This document shows, piece after piece, positions 34,540 to 41,813 of a DNA stretch of 64,000 bases; positions within the stretch are counted from its first letter, which is position 1; the number at the start of each line of letters is the position of its first letter. The notes below the pieces were generated by a model that saw nothing but the letters and a program-made list of their open reading frames with translations, had not been told where the DNA came from and did no database searches. Where the stretch lies: IMG/VR virus record IMGVR_UViG_3300042673_001351, positions 18,597-82,596 of that record; one strand, given 5' to 3'. This DNA is from a virus. The position numbers and the translations under genes were made by a program.

Positions 34540-34668
34540 ATGGCAGCAACTTTAGGACAAATTTTTGGGGCCCTAATAGGGTTGGTATTAGTGGCCCCAT
34601 TCATAATTTTTATGTATATATCTCTTAGAAGATTTGATGTTGATCGAGACGGGACTAATGATTACTAA
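34540..34668 (+). CDS. Membrane micropeptide with DxDxDG loop
   Basis: 42 residues. One span (LIGLVLVAPFIIFMYI) then RRFDVDRDGTNDY, which has the spacing of an EF-hand/dockerin calcium loop. The ATG overlaps the gp88-like stop region. Confidence 0.55.
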   Translation: MAATLGQIFGALIGLVLVAPFIIFMYISLRRFDVDRDGTNDY

Positions 34669-34753
34669 AAGGCGCCCACAAAGCTGCGGGGTCGGGCGTG
34701 TCGTTAAGGGTGTGATACAAATCACCCTGGAAAATACAGGCGTGTCTTAAAAA

Positions 34754-34776
34754 ATGTCAGTTAAGTCTGCTATAAT
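34754..34776 (+). promoter_or_regulatory. PafBC/RecA-NDp-like promoter 6
   Basis: ATGTCAGTT, 8 bases, TATAAT. A shortened intergenic repeat (GGCGCCCACAAAGCTGCGGGG, GGCGTGTC twice) occupies 34669-34750. Confidence 0.7.
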
Positions 34777-34799
34777 TCCAATCTAACGAAAGGAAAACA

Positions 34800-35069
34800 A
34801 TGGGATATAACACAGCGTCAGACTTAGCAGAGAGTTTTGACTTAGACCAAGCAATTCTACTTCATCTAAGAGGTAATCATTACCCACCCGTTCCATCATC
34901 TATGGTAGCACCATGTATTGATGCTATTGATGCTTATTATGCTGATGAACTTAATCAGTTAATTAAACTGCCTGAAGGAGTATTGTGGAAAGGCAAGCCT
35001 GAAGCCCCTGCCTATGCGATTATAGAGGCTCATCATCTACAAGCGTTTTTACCTGAAACCGACTTCTAA
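34800..35069 (+). CDS. Hypothetical protein
   Basis: 89 residues, SD AACGAAAGGA. Helical, acidic (DLDQAILLHLRGNHYPP). Function unknown. Confidence 0.62.
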   Translation: MGYNTASDLAESFDLDQAILLHLRGNHYPPVPSSMVAPCIDAIDAYYADELNQLIKLPEGVLWKGKPEAPAYAIIEAHHLQAFLPETDF

Positions 35070-35092
35070 TTGTCGGTGGCTGGTGCTATAAT
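35070..35092 (+). promoter_or_regulatory. PafBC/RecA-NDp-like promoter 7
   Basis: TTGTCGGTG, 8 bases, TATAAT: exact match, starting directly after the upstream stop codon. Confidence 0.8.
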
Positions 35093-35115
35093 AAACCCCT
35101 AACGAAAGGAAACAA

Positions 35116-35256
35116 ATGGAAATCGGAACAACATACACAACCACCACAAGTGGTATTACTGGAGTTATCAAAGCAATAGATAACCACCCAAGCGGAGTTA
35201 ATCGTATTCTGCTTGATGTAAATGGAACAGACCGCTGGACAAGCGTTAAAGCATAA
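35116..35256 (+). CDS. Small beta-rich protein
   Basis: 46 residues (MEIGTTYTTTTSGITG...), SD AACGAAAGGA. Function unknown. Confidence 0.55.
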   Translation: MEIGTTYTTTTSGITGVIKAIDNHPSGVNRILLDVNGTDRWTSVKA

Positions 35257-35288
35257 CAAACCAACCCACCTAACGAAAGGAAACACAA

Positions 35289-35711
35289 ATGGCAAGAGGC
35301 AAAGCAATACAGGTAAAAATCGCAACAACTAAGGTTATCAAAGCCTTAGAAGTAAGATTAGCCAAACTAGAGGCTGATTACACAAAGCAAGACGAAAACG
35401 AAGCCAAATACCAAAAGGCTTTAGAGAAGTGGCGTAAGGAAATTGGCAAGTGGGCTATTGCTAATTTTACTAAATCAGAAAACCTACGCACCAACTATCG
35501 TCAATGGAACAAAACTCTCAATGTTGATTTTGATATAATTATTGACGAGAAAGATTTTCCTGCTGAACCAACTAAGGACTACGAGCAACTACATCAGCAC
35601 TCTTATCGTGAGATGAAAGATGAGATGGAAAATGCTATTCGTATTCTTAAAATGACCGATGAGGAAACTGTAAATGCTTCCACATACAACGCTATTGCTC
35701 GTTATCTTTAA
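35289..35711 (+). CDS. Coiled-coil protein
   Basis: 140 residues, SD AACGAAAGGA. Long lysine/glutamate-rich helices (IKALEVRLAKLEADYTKQ, YQKALEKWRKEIGKW). Function unknown. Confidence 0.65.
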   Translation: MARGKAIQVKIATTKVIKALEVRLAKLEADYTKQDENEAKYQKALEKWRKEIGKWAIANFTKSENLRTNYRQWNKTLNVDFDIIIDEKDFPAEPTKDYEQLHQHSYREMKDEMENAIRILKMTDEETVNASTYNAIARYL

Positions 35712-35721
35712 TTAGATAATC

Positions 35722-35764
35722 ATAAGGGTGGGTGCGTGGGCGATAGACAACACCCACCCCTTAT
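35722..35764 (+). terminator. Terminator hairpin overlapping the next promoter
   Basis: ATAAGGGTGGGTG pairs with CACCCACCCCTTAT (one bulge). Its loop and 3' arm hold the -35 and spacer of the promoter at 35744-35772. Confidence 0.62.
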
Positions 35765-35772
35765 GGTATAAT
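35744..35772 (+). promoter_or_regulatory. Sigma-70-type promoter
   Basis: TAGACA (35744-35749), 17 bases, TATAAT (35767-35772). Unlike its neighbours it lacks the TTGTCRGTG element, so this gene may be expressed without the damage-type activator. Confidence 0.65.
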
Positions 35773-35799
35773 TTTTATCCCTACTAACAAAGGAACACA

Positions 35800-36012
35800 A
35801 TGCGGTATCGTGTAGAAATCTATGATGCTAATAAAGCTCATGATCTAACAATTTATTCTGCAAACAGTTACAACCGTGAATCATTAACTAAACTGGTTAA
35901 ACCTAATTTAAGCAAATTTGAAGGCAACGTTAAAGCATATGTTGTTGATACACAAGACAACAAAAAAGTATTTGCTGCATTCTTTCCAGAAGAGATACAA
36001 AACTCAATCTAA
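35800..36012 (+). CDS. Hypothetical small protein
   Basis: 70 residues, alpha/beta pattern (RYRVEIYDANKAHDLTIYSA, NVKAYVVDTQDNKKVFAAF). SD AAAGGA. Function unknown. Confidence 0.62.
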   Translation: MRYRVEIYDANKAHDLTIYSANSYNRESLTKLVKPNLSKFEGNVKAYVVDTQDNKKVFAAFFPEEIQNSI

Positions 36013-36018
36013 TAATCT

Positions 36019-36048
36019 TGGGCCAGGCTTTTATGTTCTCCTGGCCCA
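36019..36048 (+). terminator. Perfect 9-bp hairpin terminator
   Basis: TGGGCCAGG pairs with CCTGGCCCA around a 12-base loop, followed by TCTT. Confidence 0.68.
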
Positions 36049-36075
36049 TCTTCCCCTGCGCCCAAGCTTGAAGGC

Positions 36076-36107
36076 TTATCCACAACGTTACGGCAGCCTG
36101 TGGAAAA
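36076..36107 (+). promoter_or_regulatory. Two facing DnaA-box-like sites
   Basis: TTATCCACA (36076-36084) is a perfect DnaA box; TGTGGAAAA (36099-36107) is TTTTCCACA on the other strand. They also form an imperfect hairpin, so a terminator is an alternative. Confidence 0.45.
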
Positions 36108-36138
36108 CCCCCAAAATTTATGTCAAATAAGATAGACA

Positions 36139-36161
36139 ATGTCAGTGCCCCCTGTTATAAT
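36139..36161 (+). promoter_or_regulatory. PafBC/RecA-NDp-like promoter 8
   Basis: ATGTCAGTG, 8 bases, TATAAT: one mismatch to the consensus. Confidence 0.77.
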
Positions 36162-36189
36162 AAACCTAACAAACAAACGAAAGGATAAA

Positions 36190-37197
36190 ATGGCTCATAA
36201 TCTCGAAGAGCAAGATGGTCAAGTAGCATTTGCGCTGCGTGGCGCTCCTGCTTGGCATAATCTTGCAAATCGCATTTTCGCTCAAGATGAAAATGTAACT
36301 ACCGCAACAATGCTTGAAGAAGCAAAGTTAAATAACTGGAATGTCCGCTTGTCGGATGTTGCAGATCATATCCCAAGCACATGGAGAAATACATCAGATA
36401 ATTTCTATGTGATTCGTGATAACCCGTTTGATCAAGGCACTGATGTTTTATCAGTTGTTGGCAAGCGTTACAAAACCGTTCAGAATGAAGAGTTATTTGC
36501 ATTTGCTGATAACGTTCTGGACAATGATGCTGCAAAATGGGAATCTGCTGGCTCAATTAAAAAGGGCAAAGTTGTATTCGGCTCATTAGATATTCCACGT
36601 GAAATCGTATTAGACCCACAAGGTATTAACGATAAAACTAAGTTATATCTAATTGTATGGACATCTCACGACGGTTCAGTTGCAGTTCAAGCAGCAATCA
36701 CACCCGTTCGTGTTGTATGCCAAAACACTCTTAATCTTGCAATGAAGGGCGCTAAGCAATCATTCAAGATTCGTCATACACAAACTGCTGAAGGCAGAAT
36801 TGTGCAAGCCCGTCAAGCATTGGGATTAACATTTGCATATGCAGATGCATTCCAAAAGGAAGCGGAAGAATTATTCAAGCAATCAGTTACCGATAAGCAA
36901 TTTTCGGATTTGATTCGCAATCTATATCCAAAGCCTGAAGCAGATGTTAAGGGCGCTTTAAAGAAGTGGGAGAATAAGGTTGTTCTAATTGATGACCTTT
37001 ATCATAACTCACCTACCAATAACACAATTAAAGGTACTGCTTGGGGTGCGTTTAATGCATTGACTGAGCGTTTAGATTATTACCGTACCGCCCGTACTGG
37101 TAATACTGAATCGCTAAATGCTGGTGCAAGTGGATTCGATCCAATACTAACTGCAGAGAAGAATAAAATTCTTAAAGCAGTTAAAGCGTTAGCCTAA
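36190..37197 (+). CDS. DUF932 / phage-plasmid-like protein (TIGR03299 type)
   Basis: 335 residues from ATG 36190 after AACGAAAGGA; the open frame runs further upstream through the promoter but that part is not expected to be translated. APAWHNLANRIF, VVGKRYKTVQNEELFAFAD, WESAGSIKKGKVVFGSLDIP, TPVRVVCQNTLNLAM are hallmarks of the DUF932 family widespread in phages and plasmids. Molecular function not established to my knowledge. Own promoter and own terminator-like hairpin. Confidence 0.82.
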   Translation: MAHNLEEQDGQVAFALRGAPAWHNLANRIFAQDENVTTATMLEEAKLNNWNVRLSDVADHIPSTWRNTSDNFYVIRDNPFDQGTDVLSVVGKRYKTVQNEELFAFADNVLDNDAAKWESAGSIKKGKVVFGSLDIPREIVLDPQGINDKTKLYLIVWTSHDGSVAVQAAITPVRVVCQNTLNLAMKGAKQSFKIRHTQTAEGRIVQARQALGLTFAYADAFQKEAEELFKQSVTDKQFSDLIRNLYPKPEADVKGALKKWENKVVLIDDLYHNSPTNNTIKGTAWGAFNALTERLDYYRTARTGNTESLNAGASGFDPILTAEKNKILKAVKALA

Positions 37198-37202
37198 ATA
37201 AA

Positions 37203-37222
37203 TGGGGCCCGAAAGGGCCCCA
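37203..37222 (+). terminator. GAAA-tetraloop hairpin
   Basis: TGGGGCCC-GAAA-GGGCCCCA, perfect 8-bp stem just after the DUF932 stop and six bases before the tRNA. May terminate or set the tRNA 5' end. Confidence 0.65.
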
Positions 37223-37227
37223 CCATT

Positions 37228-37301
37228 GGCCCATTAGCTCAGTTGGTTAGAGCGCTACCCTGTCACGGTAGAGGTCGACGGTTCAAGTCCGTTATGGGTC
37301 G
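37228..37301 (+). tRNA. tRNA-Asp (anticodon GTC)
   Basis: 74 nt. Acceptor GGCCCAT/ATGGGTC, D-loop AGCTCAGTTGGTTAGAGC, anticodon loop CTGTCAC, T-loop GGTTCAAGTCC; discriminator G followed by CA. GAC/GAT codons are frequent in the acidic small proteins nearby. Confidence 0.95.
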
Positions 37302-37373
37302 CAACGCCCCCAAAGCTAAAGGCAGGATTTTTTTCTTACGACAGGCATAATATTTTCCCCGAAATCCTTGTAA

Positions 37374-37396
37374 TTGTCAGTTGGCACTGATACAAT
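37374..37396 (+). promoter_or_regulatory. PafBC/RecA-NDp-like promoter 9
   Basis: TTGTCAGTT, 8 bases, TACAAT: one mismatch to the consensus. Confidence 0.73.
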
Positions 37397-37421
37397 TGCG
37401 CTATTCAACGAAAGGAATAAT

Positions 37422-38180
37422 ATGCCTAACTGGGTGTATAACACATTAACAATACAAGGTCCAAAGTCTGAGATAGATTTTATCAAAGATAAACTTAACG
37501 AGCCATTTATGGTATGGCACGATAGTTGGAATTCTGAAACTATGCAAATGGAAGTAACTGAATCTACCTATTCTAATCCTGTCTTTGCATTTTGGAATAT
37601 ACATTCTCCATTACAAGACGGTATTACAATGCAAGAATATATTCAACAACCTACACGACTAGGAACAGACACGAGTGCACCTGACTGGTTTGCTAAAGAA
37701 GTAGCACATGCCATGACACAAAAAGATTGGTATTCATGGAATACAACTAACTGGGGAACTAAATGGGATGTTGCAATATCAGACGGAGAGAAGTATCCTG
37801 ATACTGAGTTGCTTGAATATAAATCAGAGGGTGATGATAACTGGTTGGTATATAAATATAATACTGCTTGGTCACCTGCTGTAACTATCTTAACTAAACT
37901 AAGTAATCTTATTCCTAACTCTCTACTAACCCTTGAATTTGAGGAGGAGACAGGTTGGGGTGGCGAATATGAGATTGTCCGTGGTGAAGTTAAAGAAAAT
38001 CTAGAATATACCAATATGTGCTATGCCTGCCAATCCCATGACACAATAGATTATTGTGAAGAGGGATGTGGGGAATTCTGTTCATCTTGCAAAGAAGGCT
38101 CTTGGATAGACGAAGAGGCTATGGCGCAATGTCAGACCCATAAGGTATACTTAACCACTACCAAAACGAAAGGAATATAA
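37422..38180 (+). CDS. Api92/YubB-like ferredoxin-fold protein with C-terminal zinc motif
   Basis: 252 residues from ATG 37422 (AACGAAAGGA upstream). MPNWVYNTLTIQGPKSEIDFI, WNTTNWGTKWD and YNTAWSPAVTILTKLS fit the Api92-like family of phage and plasmid proteins with a ferredoxin-like fold (not an Fe-S protein). The C-terminus adds CYACQSHDTIDYCEEGCGEFCSSC, a zinc-binding extension. Function unknown. Overlaps the next gene by one base. Confidence 0.75.
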   Translation: MPNWVYNTLTIQGPKSEIDFIKDKLNEPFMVWHDSWNSETMQMEVTESTYSNPVFAFWNIHSPLQDGITMQEYIQQPTRLGTDTSAPDWFAKEVAHAMTQKDWYSWNTTNWGTKWDVAISDGEKYPDTELLEYKSEGDDNWLVYKYNTAWSPAVTILTKLSNLIPNSLLTLEFEEETGWGGEYEIVRGEVKENLEYTNMCYACQSHDTIDYCEEGCGEFCSSCKEGSWIDEEAMAQCQTHKVYLTTTKTKGI

Positions 38181-38659
38181 TGTTAGACAACTTAGAAACA
38201 TCAATGTCAGTACCTCACGAGTATAACTCTAATCTACTTGTAACCTACAAGAAGATTGCAGGAACTTATGCAGCACCTGAAGCACCTGAATATATTACTC
38301 AGAAAGTAGTTGACTTAGAGTGGGCCCTTGAACAAGGTCGCCGTGCTGATGATTTATACAATGGCCTTAGACTTAAGGTTAATGAGTTAGAAGAACTTCT
38401 AGTTGAATTGTATAATCCTAATTATACAAAAGAGGAAGCGCTTCAACAAATAGCAGAACTGTTTGACTTTGAATTATCAAAGACAGTTACAGTAACTGGA
38501 ACTATTAACTTTGAAGTAACAGTTCAAGTACCACTTGATGAGATTGATAACTTTGATGCTCATTACAAACTCGGAGATGAACTTTCATTAACATCGTATG
38601 GCAGCGAAGTTGAAGTAAATGATTGGTCAATCGAAGATACAAATGTGGATTGGGACTAA
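38180..38659 (+). CDS. Coiled-coil plus beta-domain protein
   Basis: 159 residues. N-terminal helices (VVDLEWALEQGRRADDLYNG, VNELEELLVEL), C-terminal beta segment (VTVTGTINFEVTVQVPLDEI). This layout is familiar from small actinophage proteins; function unknown. Overlaps both neighbours by one base. Confidence 0.65.
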   Translation: MLDNLETSMSVPHEYNSNLLVTYKKIAGTYAAPEAPEYITQKVVDLEWALEQGRRADDLYNGLRLKVNELEELLVELYNPNYTKEEALQQIAELFDFELSKTVTVTGTINFEVTVQVPLDEIDNFDAHYKLGDELSLTSYGSEVEVNDWSIEDTNVDWD

Positions 38660-38874
38660 TGTACTTTGAACTTACTGCTCCGAACCAGGTAGCCTTTAAG
38701 CGGGCTATCTGGGAAGCGGACATAACTGGATTAGATCCACAAGAAATGGATTCATTGACTTTCAACATTGGAACTGGTAGTATTGAGAAGGTAAGTCGCA
38801 TTCGTGATAAATATAATTTAAAAGAAACTTATTTATCTCAATTCGAACCAACTGGATACTCAAGGAGAATATAA
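38659..38874 (+). CDS. Hypothetical small protein
   Basis: 71 residues from ATG 38659 (TAATG overlap). YFELTAPNQVAFKRAIWEADIT. Not recognised. Confidence 0.6.
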   Translation: MYFELTAPNQVAFKRAIWEADITGLDPQEMDSLTFNIGTGSIEKVSRIRDKYNLKETYLSQFEPTGYSRRI

Positions 38875-39020
38875 TGTCAGATTACAGAGATGGATTTCAA
38901 GACGGGTATAAATTTGCTCGTGAAGAGATCATTGATAAACTAAGAGAAATTGATATCTCTGACATTGACGGGTTCTTATTAGATAAACTATCTGACATGA
39001 TTGAAGGTAACAAGATATGA
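38874..39020 (+). CDS. Small acidic helical protein
   Basis: 48 residues (MSDYRDGFQDGYKFAREE...). SD AAGGAG; TAATG overlap upstream, ATGA overlap downstream. Confidence 0.57.
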   Translation: MSDYRDGFQDGYKFAREEIIDKLREIDISDIDGFLLDKLSDMIEGNKI

Positions 39021-39208
39021 GCGAATGGATTAAATGTGATGTTTGTCCAGCTCAGGCAATGCACCTTGTTAGAGGAACCACTGGCGAGCTGACATTTTGT
39101 GGCCACCATTACAATAAAGACAAAGAGGCCCTAGACAAATGGGGCTATGAGATGATAGAATTAAATAAAAAGGAAGAAACACCTCAACTAGAAAAGGCGG
39201 AAATATAA
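39017..39208 (+). CDS. DUF7455-like zinc-ribbon protein
   Basis: 63 residues. KCDVCPAQAMHLVRG, GELTFCGHHYNK: the Cys/His spacing of a small actinobacterial zinc-ribbon family (DUF7455). Found in Actinobacteria and their phages, so it supports the host guess. Function unknown. Confidence 0.75.
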   Translation: MSEWIKCDVCPAQAMHLVRGTTGELTFCGHHYNKDKEALDKWGYEMIELNKKEETPQLEKAEI

Positions 39209-39615
39209 TGGGAGACAGAGCAAACTTTGGATTCGTCCAACCTAACGGAAACACAATTGTGTTATACGGCCACTGGGCTGGACACAATATGCTTGGAAAA
39301 CTAGCAGACGCTGTCATTAAGGCACGTCCTCGCTGGAATGATGGTTCATATGCAACACGTATCGCAATCAGTCAAATGGTTGCAGATGAATGGAATATGG
39401 AAACTGGATGGGGACTATACGTAAATGAGATTGGCGATAATGAGCACAAGATTGCTATCGTTGATTTTAAGCAACAGACATTTAGTCTTCACGAGTGGGC
39501 CCCACACAATGACTTAGACAACAAAGTCCTAGGGATGAATAACAATCCAATATTTACAATGGATTTATCAGTCTTCTGCGAGAAGTATGCAATGGAAAAC
39601 ATCCTAGTCGTCTAG
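39208..39615 (+). CDS. Conserved phage protein
   Basis: 135 residues. GDRANFGFVQPNGNTIVLYGHWAG and GLYVNEIGDNEHKIAIVDF form a pattern I recognise from actinophage hypotheticals. Two conserved His/Trp-rich sites. Function unknown; last gene of the operon started at 37422. Confidence 0.66.
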   Translation: MGDRANFGFVQPNGNTIVLYGHWAGHNMLGKLADAVIKARPRWNDGSYATRIAISQMVADEWNMETGWGLYVNEIGDNEHKIAIVDFKQQTFSLHEWAPHNDLDNKVLGMNNNPIFTMDLSVFCEKYAMENILVV

Positions 39616-39628
39616 CATGATATAATAT

Positions 39629-39650
39629 TAATAGGCCATGGTGCCTATTA
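39629..39650 (+). terminator. Hairpin after the 39208 gene
   Basis: TAATAGGC pairs with GCCTATTA, loop CATGGT. Marks the operon end. The whole gap 39616-39918 holds two hairpins, a repeat fragment and a promoter, no gene. Confidence 0.6.
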
Positions 39651-39727
39651 TATGAAGGGTGCATCTACTCTAGGTGCTAAGTAAAGCAGGTTTTTCCTTT
39701 CGTTGAGGTCCTAGCAGCCCTTCTCTT

Positions 39728-39756
39728 AACCCCCGTGACTCTAAGCATGGGGGTTT
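39728..39756 (+). terminator. Second hairpin in the gap
   Basis: AACCCCC pairs with GGGGGTT around a 14-base loop, followed by T. Confidence 0.55.
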
Positions 39757-39871
39757 AGCTTTGCCCCCAAAAGCGGAGGGTAGCATATGTTGTTTACGGA
39801 AGTCAAATATATTTCCCTGAAATCTCAAGCTTTGGACATGTGGTGTGAAACACACCTATATTCTATATACA

Positions 39872-39894
39872 ATGTCGGTGGTCTGTTATATAAT
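39872..39894 (+). promoter_or_regulatory. PafBC/RecA-NDp-like promoter 10
   Basis: ATGTCGGTG, 8 bases, TATAAT: one mismatch to the consensus. Confidence 0.75.
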
Positions 39895-39918
39895 TAAGGT
39901 CCTAGCGAAAGGAATATA

Positions 39919-40137
39919 ATGCCTGAACTATTTATAGATACTGTAGCAGAGCACATTACAGGTGCAATGCAACAGGAAATAGCAGAACAATTGTTTGAAG
40001 ATTGGTCTAATAAGAATCTAGATGAAGGTGCTGAATATGCTGAATATGAATTCATGCAATATGCCTCACCTGAATTAAAGCAAGAATATAATAAGTTCTA
40101 TTCTTACATTGAGGGAAATGAGTATTATCTATGTTAG
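39919..40137 (+). CDS. Small acidic protein
   Basis: 72 residues, SD GCGAAAGGA. Helical, rich in Glu and Tyr (DEGAEYAEYEFMQYASPE). Unknown. Overlaps the next gene. Confidence 0.6.
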   Translation: MPELFIDTVAEHITGAMQQEIAEQLFEDWSNKNLDEGAEYAEYEFMQYASPELKQEYNKFYSYIEGNEYYLC

Positions 40138-40298
40138 GTTATACATATAAAGATATACAGAACTTTGGTAATAGTTTAACTGTTGCTATTGATTCCGCTT
40201 CCGACCCTGATGTTAAGCAAGGTCTATTAACCATATGGGATTTTTTCGAGGGCCTACTAGCAGAAGGGTATATAGATGAGAACACTTACTACGGATAA
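40131..40298 (+). CDS. Hypothetical small protein
   Basis: 55 residues (MLGYTYKDIQNFGNS...). Nested in a string of overlapping genes (39919-41063), which supports it. Confidence 0.55.
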   Translation: MLGYTYKDIQNFGNSLTVAIDSASDPDVKQGLLTIWDFFEGLLAEGYIDENTYYG

Positions 40299-40437
40299 GT
40301 TAATAGAATATATGAATATTCATTTAATTAGTCTTAACCAGGATATGGATAAAGATTTGAATGTTGAATCTAAGATCAATATCCAAGGACAAATTATGGC
40401 TATAGAACATCTACTGGAGTATGCTAATGAGTTATAA
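40276..40437 (+). CDS. Hypothetical small helical protein
   Basis: 53 residues (MRTLTTDKLIEYMNIH...). Overlaps both neighbours by about 20 and 11 bases. Confidence 0.53.
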   Translation: MRTLTTDKLIEYMNIHLISLNQDMDKDLNVESKINIQGQIMAIEHLLEYANEL

Positions 40438-40684
40438 GGATACTCTATTGGAACCCCACCTACAAAAATTAGTTGACCTGGGAGAATCAGGTACTGATAT
40501 CATGCATGGTCACATGAAGAATCTAATGTATGAATGTGAAACAAAACTATTAGACATATCTGAATTACAGGATATGCCTGAATATAAATATCTTTCAGGA
40601 CGTATGGACGCATTGACAGAAATATACATTATGACGTATAATTTAGCCTTCGCCATAAACGAAAGGACTGTATCTCGTGGATGA
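40427..40684 (+). CDS. Hypothetical helical protein
   Basis: 85 residues from ATG 40427 (GGAG seven bases upstream). Helical; many Met and Glu. Not recognised. Confidence 0.58.
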   Translation: MSYKDTLLEPHLQKLVDLGESGTDIMHGHMKNLMYECETKLLDISELQDMPEYKYLSGRMDALTEIYIMTYNLAFAINERTVSRG

Positions 40685-41063
40685 TTTGCAATATGACAGA
40701 GGCCAAAAAGTTAAAATGCAATTGGACCAAATTGTCAATACCTTAAATAGCGTTGATGTAGCCATGTCATTAATATGGGTATGGGCATGGGATTTAATTA
40801 GAGATAAGTATCAGTCTCATGAATTTATTACTGAGGGTTCTGAGTATGTAGTTAGTACTGGAGTTACCTTAGATGTTATATGGAATAAACTTTGGGAAAG
40901 CCCGCCCTCCGATTTTACCCTGGAGTACGGGGCAGACCAAATGGACGAGGCTGTAATGGATTGGATGATTGATAACAACTTCCTTACCCTCCTAGATGAT
41001 GATGATTGGTTAAACGAGAGTTCTGACGTGGAGTCAGATGATGTACAACTTAATATGGAATGA
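40677..41063 (+). CDS. Hypothetical acidic protein
   Basis: 128 residues from GTG 40677 with AACGAAAGGA upstream. Very acidic C-terminus (LDDDDWLNESSDVESDDVQ). Could mimic DNA, but this is only composition. Confidence 0.6.
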   Translation: MDDLQYDRGQKVKMQLDQIVNTLNSVDVAMSLIWVWAWDLIRDKYQSHEFITEGSEYVVSTGVTLDVIWNKLWESPPSDFTLEYGADQMDEAVMDWMIDNNFLTLLDDDDWLNESSDVESDDVQLNME

Positions 41064-41114
41064 AGGAACTAGGCTTCAAGGCGGAGCTCAGGGCAATTAG
41101 AAAGAGGATCTACA

Positions 41115-41255
41115 ATGGCAACAAAGCGTGAATATCTAAAGTCAAAAGGCATTACAGTGGGCGTCCGTGGACGTTTCTCAGGTGCCGCTAAGCAAGCTCT
41201 GTCAGAGGCAGAGAAGAACGGCGTAAAGTTTACAGCTGAGGTAAAGACTAAGTAA
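41115..41255 (+). CDS. Lsr2-C-terminal-like mini protein
   Basis: 46 residues. REYLKSKGITVGVRGRFSGAAKQALSEAE parallels the DNA-binding C-terminal domain of actinobacterial Lsr2 (E-W/Y-x(4-6)-G-x-x-V-x-x-RGR-I/F-x(4)-A). Lsr2 silences AT-rich foreign DNA; a lone DNA-binding domain could compete with host Lsr2. Family call is by eye. Confidence 0.5.
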   Translation: MATKREYLKSKGITVGVRGRFSGAAKQALSEAEKNGVKFTAEVKTK

Positions 41256-41266
41256 ACTAACTAACA

Positions 41267-41310
41267 TTGGGTAGGGTCTGTACTGTCCTAACGCTATTGA
41301 CCTTACCCAA
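41267..41310 (+). terminator. 12-bp hairpin
   Basis: TTGGGTAGGGTC pairs with GACCTTACCCAA (one G-T pair). The right arm overlaps the -35 of the next promoter. Confidence 0.6.
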
Positions 41311-41326
41311 CCTAGTATGATAAAAT
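41297..41326 (+). promoter_or_regulatory. Sigma-70-type promoter
   Basis: TTGACC (41297-41302), 18 bases, TAAAAT (41321-41326), before the gene at 41350. Confidence 0.52.
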
Positions 41327-41349
41327 GACGGAGATTAGAAAAGGCGGAT

Positions 41350-41625
41350 ATGGCAAAAAGAATACAAGAAGAAAAGATAGCAGAAGCATTAGCAGAGGCA
41401 GTAGATAACAATTGGTTTAATCCTACATTGTGCGCTGACCTAATTGTTAATCACATGCCGCTATATACTCAAGACCGACTAATGATTTTAATATCAGAGG
41501 TCATAAGGCAACAAGCCTTGAGGTTTGAAACTGAGTGGGAGCATGGCTATACATCTGACGGCTTAATGCTATCAAGTCATTTGGCTGAAGTAATAGAGGC
41601 TCATCAACGAGGTCTGGATATCTAA
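41350..41625 (+). CDS. Hypothetical helical protein
   Basis: 91 residues (KRIQEEKIAEALAEAVDNNW, DRLMILISEVIRQQALRF). Not recognised. Overlaps the next start by one base. Confidence 0.6.
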   Translation: MAKRIQEEKIAEALAEAVDNNWFNPTLCADLIVNHMPLYTQDRLMILISEVIRQQALRFETEWEHGYTSDGLMLSSHLAEVIEAHQRGLDI

Positions 41626-41813
41626 TGACCAAGCCTGTAGGAGCCAAGCAGCGCAAGCCTAGATCAGGTGGACGGGACAGGAATCATGCCCTTGCAGCTT
41701 TTAGAAAAGTAAAGCGGGCAGAGAAAAGAAAGAAGTCCCAATTCCAAGAGTACTATGAATCAATGTGTGGTCCAGTAACTATAACATATAAAGAAGTAAA
41801 TTTAAATAAGTAA
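41625..41813 (+). CDS. Small basic protein
   Basis: 62 residues, very basic N-terminal half (GAKQRKPRSGGRDRNHALAA, KVKRAEKRKKSQ). Possibly nucleic-acid-binding. Coupled to the upstream gene. Confidence 0.58.
   Translation: MTKPVGAKQRKPRSGGRDRNHALAAFRKVKRAEKRKKSQFQEYYESMCGPVTITYKEVNLNK

Noticed and set aside
36139-36189. Upstream extension of the DUF932 protein by 17 residues
   Set aside because: The extension is the promoter and leader itself; AACGAAAGGA directly precedes ATG 36190.
37374-37421. TTG start upstream of the Api92-like gene
   Set aside because: This codon is the first base triplet of the promoter element; ATG 37422 has the standard ribosome-binding site.
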